The notes beneath the pieces were generated by a model. The model saw nothing but the letters and a program-made list of their open reading frames with translations, searched no databases and was not told the DNA's origin. From Bathynomus jamesi (lineage: Eukaryota; Arthropoda; Malacostraca; Isopoda; Cirolanidae), in the NCBI GenBank assembly GCA_023014485.1, contig JAJOZX010001731.1, positions 18,501 to 82,500 of the forward strand: a stretch of DNA of 64,000 nucleotides, given 5' to 3'. The position numbers and the translations under genes were made by a program. Positions 11,428 through 21,279 of this stretch are shown here, piece after piece (the stretch's first letter is position 1; each line of letters begins with the position of its first letter).

Positions 11428-11452
11428 GCGCGCGTCCTTTTATTATTATAGA
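11061..11452. repeat. Large palindrome with GC/GT microsatellites and paired Helitron-like 5' ends
   Basis: Arms 11061-11235 and about 11290-11452 are inverted copies. Each begins, from the outside, with TCTATAATAATAAAAGGACG, then (CG)n and (GT)n tracts, then a shared unique block. The TC start and the T/A-rich lead resemble 5' termini of Helitrons. The right end (11452) abuts a Helitron-like 3' terminus at 11453 with no spacer. The loop carries the CCTAA-associated motif family seen elsewhere in the window. Confidence 0.75.
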
Positions 11453-11490
11453 CTAGCAGAGTGACCCGGCGTTGCCCGGGTGGATGTTGA
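11453..11490 (-). mobile_element. Helitron-like 3' terminus (minus strand)
   Basis: Read on the minus strand, this is a stem-loop (CCCGGGCAACGCCGGG), a short spacer ending in CTG, then CTAG at 11456-11453. Hairpin, short spacer and CTRR is the hallmark Helitron 3' end. The same TTCAACATCCACCCGG lead precedes the plus-strand terminus at 13046, so both belong to one family. The body of this copy lies to the right and its 5' end is not located. Confidence 0.65.
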
Positions 11491-11499
11491 ACACTATAT

Positions 11500-11775
11500 A
11501 TATATAGGCCCGGTTAGGTCAACCGACTGCCAGGTTAGGTTAATTGAATGCCCGGTTAGGTCAACTGACTGCCAGGTTAGGTTAATTGAATGCCCGGTTA
11601 GGTCAATGAATGTCCGGTTAGGTCAAATGAATGCCCTTGACGATTGGTTAGGTTAAGGTGTGATATTTTCGTTAAAGCTAACAAAATATCACTTAACCTA
11701 ACCAATCGTCAAGGGCGTACAGTTGACCTAACTGGGCATTCGTTTAACCTAACCTGGCATATATATATATATATA
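11500..11775. repeat. GGTTAGGTCAA/GAATGCCCGG repeats with fold-back core
   Basis: Several direct copies of GAATGCCCGGTTAGGTCAA are followed by a short inverted repeat: TTGACGATTGGTTAGGTTAA at about 11637 and its complement ending near 11716. The same motifs recur at 12140, 12790, 25290, 29540, 39430, 48480 and 49200. No coding. Confidence 0.8.
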
Positions 11776-11805
11776 CACAAACTCAGAATGGTTCCCTGAG
11801 AACAT

Positions 11806-12013
11806 TATATGTTAAACACAGACCGTGCATGGAACAAGGAACTCTTCTGGGAAAATTGAATCCACTATAGTCCGAATAAGTAATGGTAAATGACAAATCA
11901 TGAAAAGAAAAAACTATGGTATTTGTCATTTACCATTACTTATTCGGACTATAGTGGATTTATTTTCCCAGAAGAGTTCCTTGTTCCATGCACGGTCTGT
12001 GTTTAACATATAT
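11806..12013. repeat. Palindrome with 93-bp arms
   Basis: Left arm 11806-11898 and right arm 11921-12013 are near-identical inverted copies around a 22-base A-rich loop. They are flanked by TA-rich sequence on both sides. No terminal repeat type is identifiable. It could extrude as a stable cruciform. Confidence 0.85.
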
Positions 12014-12053
12014 ATATATATATATAATATATATTTATTTATATTATAATATA

Positions 12054-13027
12054 CTAGCAGGTTACCCGGCGTTGCCCGGTAACCTAAAATATTTCCAAAT
12101 ATCCAGCTGAAGCTCAAATATTTTCTCTTTAACCAAACTATTACGACTTAAACTAACCAATCGTCAAGGGCGTACAATTAACCTAAAAAAATAAAAAAAA
12201 AATAAAAAAATTTTTTTTTATTTATTTTATTAAGAGAAGAGGATTCTTTATACTGTACGGCTTGACGATTGGTTAGGTTAATCGTTGCTATTTTCATTAA
12301 ATTTTATTTATAAAATAAATAAATAAATAGCTAGCAGTTAAGTTAGGTTAGGTTAAGTTAGGTTAGGTTAAGCTTAACGAAAATATCACGACTCAACCCA
12401 ACCTAACCTAACCAACCTAACCTAACCAACTAACCTATACCAACCTAACCAACCTAACCTAACCAACCTAACTAACCAACCTAACCTAACCTAACCTAAC
12501 CTAACCAACCTAACCTAACCAACCTAACCTAACCAACCTAACCTAACCAACCTAACCAACCTAACCTAACCAACCTAACCTAACCAACCTAACCAACCTA
12601 ACCTAACCAACCTAACCTAACACCTAACCAACCTAACCAACCTAACCTAACCAACCTAACCTAACTAACCTATCCAACCTAACCAACCTAACCTAACCAA
12701 CCTAACCTAACTAACCTAACCAACCTAACCAACCTAACAACCTAACCTAAATTGAATGGAAAACAATAAAAAAAAATTTTTATTTATTTTAGGTTAATTG
12801 TACGGCATCGACGATTGGTTAGGTTAAGTCGTGCTATTTTCGTAAATTTTAAATAAATAAAAATTTTAAATAAATAAATAAATAAATAGCACCATTAGAT
12901 TCCTTGTAAAAAACTGGTTATTATGAAGTTATTTTAAAATTTGTAAGTTCAACCGTTTGGTTTTCTATAGCGAACAACTAAACCAATAAACAAACTTCCT
13001 CTTTTATATATATAGAGAAGAAGAAGA
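12054..13027 (-). mobile_element. Non-autonomous Helitron carrying a CCTAA array
   Basis: Minus-strand element. The 5' end reads TCTTCTTCTTCTCTATATAT (from 13027), preceded by A. The 3' end is a stem-loop (GGTTACCGGGCAACGCCGGG with its partner) followed by CTAG at 12057-12054 and then T. Insertion between A and T is the Helitron rule. The interior is non-coding and filled by fold-back CCTAA-associated motifs and the telomere-like array at 12392-12750. Confidence 0.65.
12392..12750. repeat. Telomere-like (CCTAA/CCAA)n array
   Basis: About 360 bases of interspersed CCTAA and CCAA units. CCTAA is the complement of the TTAGG arthropod telomere repeat. Irregular units and the position inside a transposon-like element argue for an interstitial array, not a telomere. 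Confidence 0.9.
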
Positions 13028-13073
13028 TTATAGCGTTCAACATCCACCCGGCAAAGCCGGGTCGCTCCGCTAG
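13028..13073 (+). mobile_element. Helitron-like 3' terminus (plus strand)
   Basis: The sequence ACCCGGCAAAGCCGGGT (13046-13062) forms a seven-base-pair stem, followed by CGCTCCG and CTAG (13070-13073), then T. It is the same family as the minus-strand terminus at 11453, sharing TTCAACATCCACCCGG. The two termini face outward and enclose 1.6 kb. Confidence 0.7.
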
Positions 13074-13440
13074 TACCAAATAAAATTATAAATAATGTTA
13101 AGTGATATTAATACGACAAGGCAAAAGACTATACATACAATTAGAAATACAGATAAATTCTGAAGAATGGATGTTCACTTAAAGTATAATCAAAATAATT
13201 TAGTTAGTCTTACAATATTGAAAGAAATTAATTTGAGTACATAACGCATTACAAAAATTTGCATTAGCATTGTCAATGCGTGACTGGCTTTGTAGACTAA
13301 CTGTAAACCTAATGGTAATATGTAAATTAATTACGTTGTCTCTGAAGTGGATTCTAAAAGTATCATTCACAGTCTCTCACCAGAGGTCTGCGACACTGTT
13401 AGGAATATGGTACAGCATGGTACTGTATGTCATTATTCTT
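13074..13440. other. No gene recognised
   Basis: AT-rich spacer; nothing recognised. Confidence 0.4.
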
Positions 13441-13469
13441 TAATATATATATATATAATATATATATAT

Positions 13470-14750
13470 TACTTACTTTAGGTGAGTTTGAACGACGGTT
13501 CAGGATCGACCTGCGGTCGACCACTCTGCAGCATCTCGCCTCATTTGCGGGATTTGGTGAAGGAGAGAATTGCTGTCTGATCTCTTCCTGCCCTCGTAGC
13601 CAGCCACGCATGGCTGGTCAGGGACTTTGCACAGGAATCTGTCCAGCTAGTTCTTAAAGTTATTCAGGTCGGTCTGCTGGCGATTCCTCACTTCTTTTGG
13701 TAAGATACTGGAAAGCTTTGGGCATCGTATTCTAAGGGTATTTTCCATCCTCGTTTTCATGGCCCCTTGTCCCACCACAGCTAGTACCGTACAAAATCTG
13801 CCTCTTCTCTCATTCCAGTTTGTTTCTATTTCATTTCTAAGGTTAGGGACAGAGCCCTCAAGTATTTTCCAAAATGTATATTATTGTGTACCGCTCGCGC
13901 CTTCTTCGAGAGAGTAGAGTTTCAGGGATTGTAGTCGAGACCAGTAATCTTCATCTTCCGTTTCCTCTTTCTTAGACGTAAAAGTCCATTGTATAGCTTC
14001 AATGTTCACAATGTCTCGTTTTCTGTATGGGCTTGTGAATACTAAGCAATACTCAATTTTTTGGTAGGACTAGGCTCTTCCATAATTTGAGCATGATGTT
14101 TGCTTTTTTGCTGCGGAAGCTCCTCCAGATGATTCCCATTATTTTCCTAGCCTTGTAATTTTGACGTTACAGTGCTCTCTGAATTCTGCATCGACGACAT
14201 CATTACTTCAAGATCCCTGACTTGTGGATTTGGTGTTACCTGTTTGGGTTGCATAGTTTTGTACCCTTTTTTTCTGTAACTCCTTGTTAACCATATCTTA
14301 GCAGTTGGAATTTTTCTTCATTGAACTTCATAGTGCTGTCTTCTGCCCACTGGAATAATGTTTCGATGTCATTTTGTAATTTTTCTTATGTCACCTTCGT
14401 TCAATATTTCCTTACATAGCTTTGTGTCATCTGCAAACATGATACAATACTGTCATTAATATCTGCATCAGTATCTGCAATCATTATTATGAACAGCAAG
14501 GGAGCTAATATTGTCCCTTGTGGGACAGAGCTCACGACTTCCGAGACTTCCGATTTAACTCCGTTTACCACCACTCTTTGTGTTCTTTGCGTCAAGAAAT
14601 TAAATATCCATCTTCCTAGCTTTCCAGTAATTCCTGTATTCTTACGTTTGTGTGCTATGATTCCATGGTCACATTTATCGAAGGCTTTAGCAAAGTCTGT
14701 ATATATTACATCTATGTTTTGTTCTCCACACAATGTTTCCAATATATATA
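13470..14750 (-). mobile_element. Non-LTR retrotransposon, family 2, copy 1 (minus)
   Basis: LINE fragment covering the central RT domain to the protein C-terminus. It is the same family as 26690-27060 (-), 29636-31449 (+) and 53100-56925 (+). The 5' end stops at a TA tract near 14750, and the 3' end at a (TA)n near 13470. It is heavily frameshifted, and the last part shares its C-terminal coding block with the 74-bp fragment at 16946-17019. Confidence 0.8.
14401..14742 (-). pseudogene. LINE family 2 reverse transcriptase core
   Basis: A 113-codon frame contains RT block 3 (DVIYTDFAKAFDKCDHGII, the first catalytic aspartate being in YTDFAKAFD) and block 4 (SVPQGTILAPLLFIIMIAD). The FADD block that should follow is lost where the frame diverges after SIVSCL. 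The family is jockey/CR1-like by these motifs. Confidence 0.85.
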
Positions 14751-14801
14751 TTCAGTATATATATAAGATAAAAGTCCCAACTAAAAATAGATACTACCTC
14801 G

Positions 14802-15112
14802 ATGTGCCTCGGTTGTGTAGTGGTTAGCGTCGCTGACTATGAATCCATCGGCCCCGGGATCGAGACCCGGTGACGGAAGGCGGCGCACAGCAAAACGTAG
14901 CTGTTCATCCTTCCGCACAATAATGAAATTGGTTGGTAGATAAATGGGTAACTTGGGTAGCCTAGTGGTTAAGACCCTGGGATGCTGGTGGGGCGTGGTT
15001 TGGATTCTACGTTAAACTGTAGGTCTAAGGTGGAGTGACAAGCTTGACCTTCGTCATAGTGAACAATTCGGGCGGAAGCAAAAACCAAGGTTAACCAAGG
15101 TTACCTTGAACT
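14802..15112 (+). mobile_element. Dimeric tRNA-like SINE, copy 1
   Basis: Two tRNA-like units in tandem. Unit 1 has a box A-like TAGTGGTTAGCG and a box B-like GGATCGAGACC (14858). Unit 2 has CCTAGTGGTTAAGAC (box A) and GGTTTGGATTC (box B, 14998). The tail contains AGCTTGACCTTCGT (15041-15054) and an AAGGTTAACCAAGG end, both also present at the 3' end of LINE family 2. Pol III-type internal promoters are expected. Other copies: 39117-39395 (+) and 31477-31667 (-). Confidence 0.85.
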
Positions 15113-15126
15113 TTTTAAGGAATATT

Positions 15127-15616
15127 TTTCTGAACTCGATATTAATGTGTGTATACACAATTTACTCTTTATTGAATTAATAAAACTTTGTCTTTCCCAC
15201 GCATATATTCCATGTGATGGTTCTTTTTATAGACAAAAAAACGGCCTTAGTATGGGCTCTCCCCTTTCTGCCTGCCACTTTTAGTAATCTATTTATGGAG
15301 CTTTTCGAGCGTAAATTTCTTCCCGATATAATTGACTCTTCACTTGTTTGGTATCACTTCGTTGATGATATGTTTGTCGTCCTGATAAACAATTTAGAGC
15401 CTCATTGGATTTTTAACAAAGTAAATGACATCTTACCATTAATTAAATTTACACTCAAAGAAGAGAATTCAGAAATTCCCTTTCTGGATATTTCTATTAT
15501 TGGCTCAGTTCGGAACAAGCCCTCATTCAAAGTCCTTAGAAAAAACACGCATTCAAATGCATATGTGCATTGTTTTTCGTCTCATTCTGTTTCTACAAAG
15601 AGAGGAGTTTTTTTAC
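15127..15616 (+). pseudogene. Penelope reverse transcriptase domain
   Basis: The block FYRQKNGLSMGSPLS (in one frame) is followed by SNLFMELFERKF and the catalytic WYHFVDDMFVV (VDD box) in the frame at 15214-15666. The sequence then continues through FTLKEENSEIPFLDISI and NTHSNAYVHCFSSHS, all typical of Penelope RT. There is at least one frameshift near 15275. A MITE truncates the frame after KRGVF at 15616. Confidence 0.85.
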
Positions 15617-16291
15617 TGAGGGAAAGGTGGGGCAACTCGGAACACCCCTTCTACAGCCTAAACTAGTGCTCTCATCTAGCTTTAATCTATCTCCGTCGGT
15701 TCCGACACTGATCAGTGGCCTTGAGACAGTGGTACGGGCGGGTTGCGCCACGCAGCTCCTAAAAAATTAGAAAGTCTCATTGTTTCTCCATTTGATCTAT
15801 GATCAGCGAATTTTTCCTTAATTCACAATTCCAAAGCTGTAAGAACTTTTGTTGCTTTTTGTGTGTAGCCTACTTATGGATCAGTGTTTGATTTTCAAGT
15901 ACCGTCGTGTCTGAAATTTCATCATGGCGCCGGCAGTGTCTGCCTGGTACTGAAATTAGTGAAAAGGGGCAAAAAGGAACAGCGGGTTCCGAGTTGCCCC
16001 ACGATTTTTTAACCCTGCGTTAGTGCGGCGGGGTGTCACAAACCCCAAAGAATTAATTAAATTTGAAATTATCCGCCGCACTAACGCAGGATGAACCAAA
16101 AAATTGCAACGGTTTTCTTAAATTCCAGTTACACCTAATGCAAAGCTAGAACGCTATAAAAAGTGATACAGAATGGAAGACAAAAGGGGAATATAAATGC
16201 TTTTGTATTTAATGGGTCCAAATACTCGTCCTATATGCCTACAAAATTGTGATTTCCTTACGGGTCCCGAGTTGCCCCACTTTCCCCTACC
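15617..16291. mobile_element. MITE with GGTGGGGCAACTCGG ends
   Basis: The inverted ends are AGGGAAAGGTGGGGCAAC (15619) and its complement ending at about 16289. The insertion site is a T-tract: about seven T's on the left and six on the right, consistent with a 6-7 bp duplication, though the exact length cannot be fixed. No coding. A second palindrome lies inside it at 16011-16095. Confidence 0.75.
16011..16095. repeat. Nested palindrome CCTGCGTTAGTGCGGCGG
   Basis: CCTGCGTTAGTGCGGCGG at the left and its complement at the right flank about 45 bases. The left side is preceded by TTAA, suggesting a small piggyBac-like MITE, but the right side lacks TTAA, so the family is uncertain. Confidence 0.6.
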
Positions 16292-16760
16292 TTTTTTCTC
16301 CTTGCCTTCAAGATTTGTAGCTCTCAGTTTATAGATAACGAGATTAATTTTATCAAAGACGCTTTTACTAAATTAGGTTACCCTCAGGCTTTTATAAATA
16401 TGTAAGGCTTTTAAACTTACGAAGAAGAAAATTTAGTAATGCTCCACAAACTTCCCGAAAAGAAAAAATATCACACTTTAGTTTTCTCTAGAGAATGCAA
16501 TATGACAAAAGAATACTTGATTAATTGTATAAATTTAGTTACCAAGATAAATTGTACTACAAGACATTACCTTCGCAACGACAAGCTCGGATTTACCTCA
16601 GATAATGCCAGAGTTTATAAATTCCATGAAGTTTATATTGGGGAAACTAATACTTTTGCCGACAGAAGCGATAAACATAAATAGTCTTAGAATCGGCGAC
16701 CCGAATTCAGCTTTGCATCAACGCAGGACCAATTTGGTCATCTAACAGTTCTAACTAATA
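16292..16760 (+). pseudogene. Penelope RT-endonuclease linker and GIY-YIG remnant
   Basis: Resumes the Penelope frame with FKICSSQFIDNEINFIKDAF and KLGYPQAFI (linker), has a stop at about 16401, then an 81-codon frame (16439-16684) with LRNDKLGFTSDNARVYKFHE and VYIGETNTFADRSDKHK, the GIY-YIG core. The expected cysteine between the two halves of the motif is missing, apparently by a small deletion. Confidence 0.75.
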
Positions 16761-16945
16761 TTAACAACTCAGCTCTTCATCTATATATAAAAGGAAATAA
16801 AAGGAAATTAACAGCTTTTTTCTTAATTGAAAATATTGTAAACTTCAGTAATGATAGAGATAACTTTTACATTGATCATTTTTTAAATCAAATTTTAACG
16901 GGAGATACCCTTTTTAAATCGTTCTTATGCCGTTTGCATATACTG

Positions 16946-17019
16946 CGGGATTTGGTGAAGGAGGGAATTGCTCTCTGATCTCCTCCTGCCCTCGTAGCCA
17001 GCCACGCATGGCTGGTCAG
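16946..17019 (-). repeat. 74-bp scrap of LINE family 2
   Basis: Nearly identical to 13545-13620, which is the C-terminal coding end of LINE family 2. Here it sits between an 8-bp direct repeat (ATATACTG, 16938-16945) and the left terminus of element C1. The matching copy of the 8-mer is at 20391-20398, on the far side of C1. Confidence 0.8.
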
Positions 17020-20000
17020 TAGGGTGTGTCAATTTTAGGGAGCAAAGTGAAATCTTTAGATATTCAAAGACTACTAGTGACCAAATGATGCATTTTTATG
17101 TGCTAAATCGAAATATAGCTTTAAAATCCAGATTTGACCACGCCTAGCTACTTATATTTGAAGTTGAAGTTTACGAAACATCAGCAACTTTTGCAAGTAT
17201 TTTTTTTATTGTATATAACTACATTTTACATATATTACATACAATTAAAGACATTTTGATTGTATTTCAATATTAAAACTCAGAAATATAGATAGGTTTC
17301 TTGAACTTTGCCAAGGATGCGATATATAACTACATTTTACATACATAGAATTAAAGACATTTTGATTGTATTTCAATATTAAAACTTAGAAATATAGATA
17401 GGTTTCTTGAACTTTAACAGGGATAGCATGGCTGCCTTGCTCTTGTTCCTGGACATGAGCTCCGTACTGGCCACCTGGCCACTGATGTACGCCTCCCTCC
17501 TCTCTTGTGAGTAAACATGTTGTGCTGCTTCATTTGTCATCCTTACACACCTCTCTACTGACTGTGTGTGAGGACCATGCAGGAACTTCCATTGGTCTAC
17601 CCAGAAACTCCTTGATTGTAGCAGTGGTGAGAGAGCAGGTGAGGAGGCTCAGCCACGCCAGAGTTCCAGTCATTAAGCTCCGAGAGTTTGGTGGCATCTG
17701 GGTTGATGTCAGGATTCTTCCTGGGTCTGACACTGCAGTCTCCTACCTGTGTGTCCTCATCTCCTTCACCTCTGATATCCAGTATCCTTTTCACTGCCTC
17801 CCTCCTCTCCTCCTCCACCTCACTGCACAGCATGGCCTGGAGCACAGCCTCAGAGTGTGCATACCAGTCTGATCTCTTCACTGTAGGCATCACTATTCCT
17901 ATCACCTCCTTCTTCTGACTTTTGAGCAGCTCCAGCGGGTACAGTACATGCCTGGGACCCTCCACCCAGCTGTGATTTACGTAACTTGATGTTGAACCAG
18001 TTTGGCATGTAGACTCCCACTATGAATTCCACAATTATCCTCAAATTCCTCAGGTTCCTACCCTTCAGCCCATATTTGGAAATCCACAATCTGCAGAACC
18101 TTAGAGCCGTGGTGACCCACCTACTGTGATAGACTGGCCCAATCCCCAGGAGAGCTAGACTCTGAGGTACCTCTCCCGATGTGATGGCAGTGATGATTCG
18201 TAGCATTATGATTTGTCTGTGCTGAGGTCCTTGACTACCTCCTGACTGAGATGGGGTAGAGGAGGACCAACAGTGATCCTCGTGAAGTTTGGGTTGATCT
18301 CCAGCTCAGTGGCAGTGTCTAACATCTTCCCTAGGGGCCCAGACCGCTTGTTGTTGCTCAATGTCTTGCCATCCAGTGCAGTCACCAGGTGTCTGAGACT
18401 CAGCCCCCAAGTGTGCAAGTCACAGACAATCCACACGAACTTCCTGCTAAGCTTGGCCTCCACATAATGCATTACTCCTCCCTCCCAGCCATTATTCACA
18501 TTAGTACTGTCACCTCCTATGGCCAAAAGGGTCTGGTCTGCTCCTCTCTCTCTTAGCCAGTTCACCAGATGATCAGCAATGACCTCAGCATGACTTCTCT
18601 CCTCTGCAGCTTCCTCTGGTACAAAATGTCACAAATATTTCCCACCTGGTTCATTGCACACAGTGTAGTGTTCTTCCTTAATGAGGCCAGGAAACTGCCT
18701 GTCACTGCCCTCAGATTCCATCATCACTTTGGTGTCATCTCTTTTCCCATCAAAGAAGATACAAGTGATGCCATTTTCCCTAATCTCTTCATCAAACTTC
18801 TTGACCAGCCCCTTAGTCAGTCTCTCCTGAGCCCTCCTCACCTTGTTGTGGTCAATCACCAGTGCTGTGTCAAACTCTGTGATAAGACCAGCATTAATCC
18901 AAGCAGCAGTGGCAATCTCTGCAGTCTCTCTCAGCCCAGTGTGATGTCTCAAGCTAGCCAGAGCTATGTTGGTGATATCTTCAGTGTTGTATTTCTTCTT
19001 CTTAGCCACAGGCAAGGAAGAAGTTGTCGCAGCCTCTGGTATGAAGTCTTCGTCCTCCTCTCTCCTCCCTGCCTCCTCCAGTATATCTCCAGTCTCCTCC
19101 AACTCCATCTCCAGCAGTGACTCCTCCCTCAACTCATCTTCTTTCTTGGCTGACTCCTCTGCATTCCTCCTCCTCTTCTCCTCGGCCTTCCTTCTCTACT
19201 CCTGTCTCTGCAGCACTGCTGTCTCCTGGTCTCAGGGTGATCAGCTGGTGCTAGACCCATCTGTGTGCCTCCACACTTCCCACCTTTTCTCTCTGACCTT
19301 TAATGAAGGCAAGCTCCTGCACTGGTATCTTCTGCTCGCTCCTGCACCTGCAGTCAATGTGAACCTCACTGTTGCAGACAGGGTTGCAGCCAAGCTCACT
19401 GCAGCTCCTGATCACACAGTGACAGGTCAGGATGTCCACCAATTTGTCCAGTTTCATCATGAACCTATCTTTGACCTCTAGCTTCGCATTGCCAATGGAC
19501 ACCTTCACTGCCTCATCCACAGTGCCTTCACTTTAGCCCTGATCCTGACCTTAGTGTTGATTACAGGTCCTGTGAATAGGGCGTTGGCCTTTCTCCACTG
19601 AGCCAGTAGCCCTGGAACAATGCCGTTGTTAATCAGGTCATTAACTGGGTAATTCCTCCTGTCTTCCTCACTCATCTCTCTCCTCAACAAACCATACCTC
19701 AGCAGATCTCTGGCTGTGGGCAGCTCAGCAGGGGGAAGTTCCCTCCCAGTCCCCACCAAAAATGACTTAGGTGGCAACTTGATTTGCTTCGGGTTCCGAT
19801 TTCTTTCTGGCTCATCCTGTGGACCTGTGAACAAAGAAATGTCATTGAAATTTGGATAGGCCTACTGATTATGATTACATAAAATTAAGTTAATTGAAAT
19901 TCTTAATATCTTCCTATAAGCTCAGATAAAAGGTTGTGTTGTTATAGGTACAGATTTAATTATTCAAAGTAATGACAAGTTCATATATGTATCATACAAA

Positions 20001-20390
20001 TATACAGAAAGTTTGGGTCACACATAAAATTGTTGAATAATTTGAATTACACTATTTACAATATTTACATTACGAAGTAATCAAAATTGTCAAAAAGGAG
20101 GGAAAACACACGCATTCACAATCAAAACTCCAGAATTTGTGACTATGTGAAACTTAGAAACTATACTGCCCACCAAAAATAACCAAAGTTGACCACACAT
20201 ATCAATGGCACATTCATATACGATGCTACAGTCATATTTAGGTTATATTTCAAACCTTTATGGTCAAATATAAAGGTGAATGGCTTTTTTAAACAACACT
20301 AAAGATATTTCTAAGTTTGCTAGATAATATGATATCATTTGAGCATTAGTAGTTTTTGAATTGTTGACTTTATTAAATTGACACACCCTA
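17020..20390 (-). mobile_element. Element C1: TAGGG-ended DNA transposon
   Basis: Terminal inverted repeats start TAGGGTGTGTCAATTT on the left and end AAATTGACACACCCTA on the right. Similarity extends about 90 bases inward (for example TCAAAGACTACTAGTGACCA versus TCAAAAACTACTAATGCTCA). The interior is one long, frameshifted gene on the minus strand, homologous to those in C2 (31668-34660) and B (39740-45057). An 8-bp ATATACTG repeat flanks C1 plus a 74-bp LINE scrap. Confidence 0.85.
17405..19830 (-). pseudogene. C-family putative DDE (hAT-like) transposase, frameshifted
   Basis: Long coding remnant of about 800 codons in at least five frames. A clean splice acceptor (TTCTTTGTTCACAG) precedes the first segment near 19827. 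In order: N-terminal domain, a Cys-rich segment (CHCVIRSCSELGCNPVC), an acidic linker, then FFDGKRDD (candidate first D), IGGDSTNVNNG (second D), VCDLHTWGLSLRHL (C-x2-H), YHSRWVTTALRF (RW), WFNIK, SDWYAHSEAVLQAML, and a C-terminal block near 17500 matching C2. This D/D/CxxH/RW order resembles hAT transposases; that relationship is inference. The lesions appear to be a handful of indels and stops, so the copy is fairly young. Confidence 0.75.
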
Positions 20391-20398
20391 ATATACTG

Positions 20399-20913
20399 TA
20401 TGAGGTTCATGTGTTGTTCTTTCCCAACAGATTTTATTCCGTTTAGTTTTCTAATCTGAAAGAAGAGGAGCTGAGCTCCTTGAAAAACTTCGTAATTTTA
20501 TTGTTTTAATTTTTAATTTTCTTTATTTTTATTTGGGATTTGTAACCAATAAACTTTTGTACGGTTACTGTACGTTTTACCTTCTTTGAACCTAGAATGT
20601 TTTTCTCGAACGTTCGGATTATTACACTCGAGAAGGTAAGCAACTACAAGGTCATTAGTGAGGAGACTTCGCCTCTGAAGGTTAACCTTTTGCTCATATG
20701 TTTCCCCAAGATTGAAAAAAAAAATAGTCTAACGTTAACCACAAAATTTTTTGTAAAATGGACGCTATGCAGCGTTTAACCCGAGTCCGGTTAATAGAAA
20801 CGAAGTTCTTGACTGTGAAGCTAGAGCTCCTGCGATTCTCAGTTCATTATATTAACCAACATTTCTTTTTTACCAGTGTCCTCAGATGACACTAATTCTT
20901 CAAATTTAATTAA
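20399..20913. other. Penelope 3' region, then unassigned sequence
   Basis: The start continues the Penelope 3' untranslated region after the C1 insertion. A 60-codon open frame at 20597-20779 has no recognisable motif. Nothing else is identified before the piggyBac end. Confidence 0.4.
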
Positions 20914-21279
20914 TTAACCCATTTATGCCCAGAAATAATGAAGGTATTTAAAAACACCTGAAAGTCATATATGCCATATATTATGATGCAAATAGATCAT
21001 ATCTGTTGTTCATAATCATTTTTGACAAGTATATTTTAAATTATAGTTAAAAAAATATCGTTGCTTAAACGCATCACTGGGCACACGGTGTCTCCCCCCC
21101 TGTTGCGTGAACGCAACGCTGGGAATACAGTACACTTCTATAACTGACCATTTCTCTGTGTCATTTCTAATATACAATGGTAAATAGAATGAAAAAGGAA
21201 AAGGAAAGAAAAACAGATTTCATATAATTGTTATTTACTAAACCAAAGCAAGCATAGACAAACATACTCAATGAGAACA

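Larger units (their letters stand above)
15118..20600 (+). mobile_element. Penelope-like element 3, split by two insertions
   Basis: The largest Penelope remnant here: RT at about 15120-15616, RT-endonuclease linker and endonuclease at 16292-16945, and a 3' untranslated part from 20391. It is interrupted by a MITE (15617-16291) and by a 3.4 kb transposon plus a LINE scrap (16946-20390). Rejoining flanks at both sites restores plausible continuity of reading frame or sequence. The right limit is approximate. Confidence 0.75.

Noticed and set aside
12392..12750. Telomere
   Set aside because: Units are irregular (CCTAA mixed with CCAA) and the array lies within a Helitron-like element; non-telomeric sequence continues on both sides.
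12392..12750. CRISPR array
   Set aside because: Repeats are 4-5 bases with no unique spacers, and the context is eukaryotic.
14802..15112. Genuine tRNA genes
   Set aside because: The A and B boxes are degenerate, there are two units in one repeated element, and the same sequence recurs twice more with a LINE-like tail. These are SINEs.
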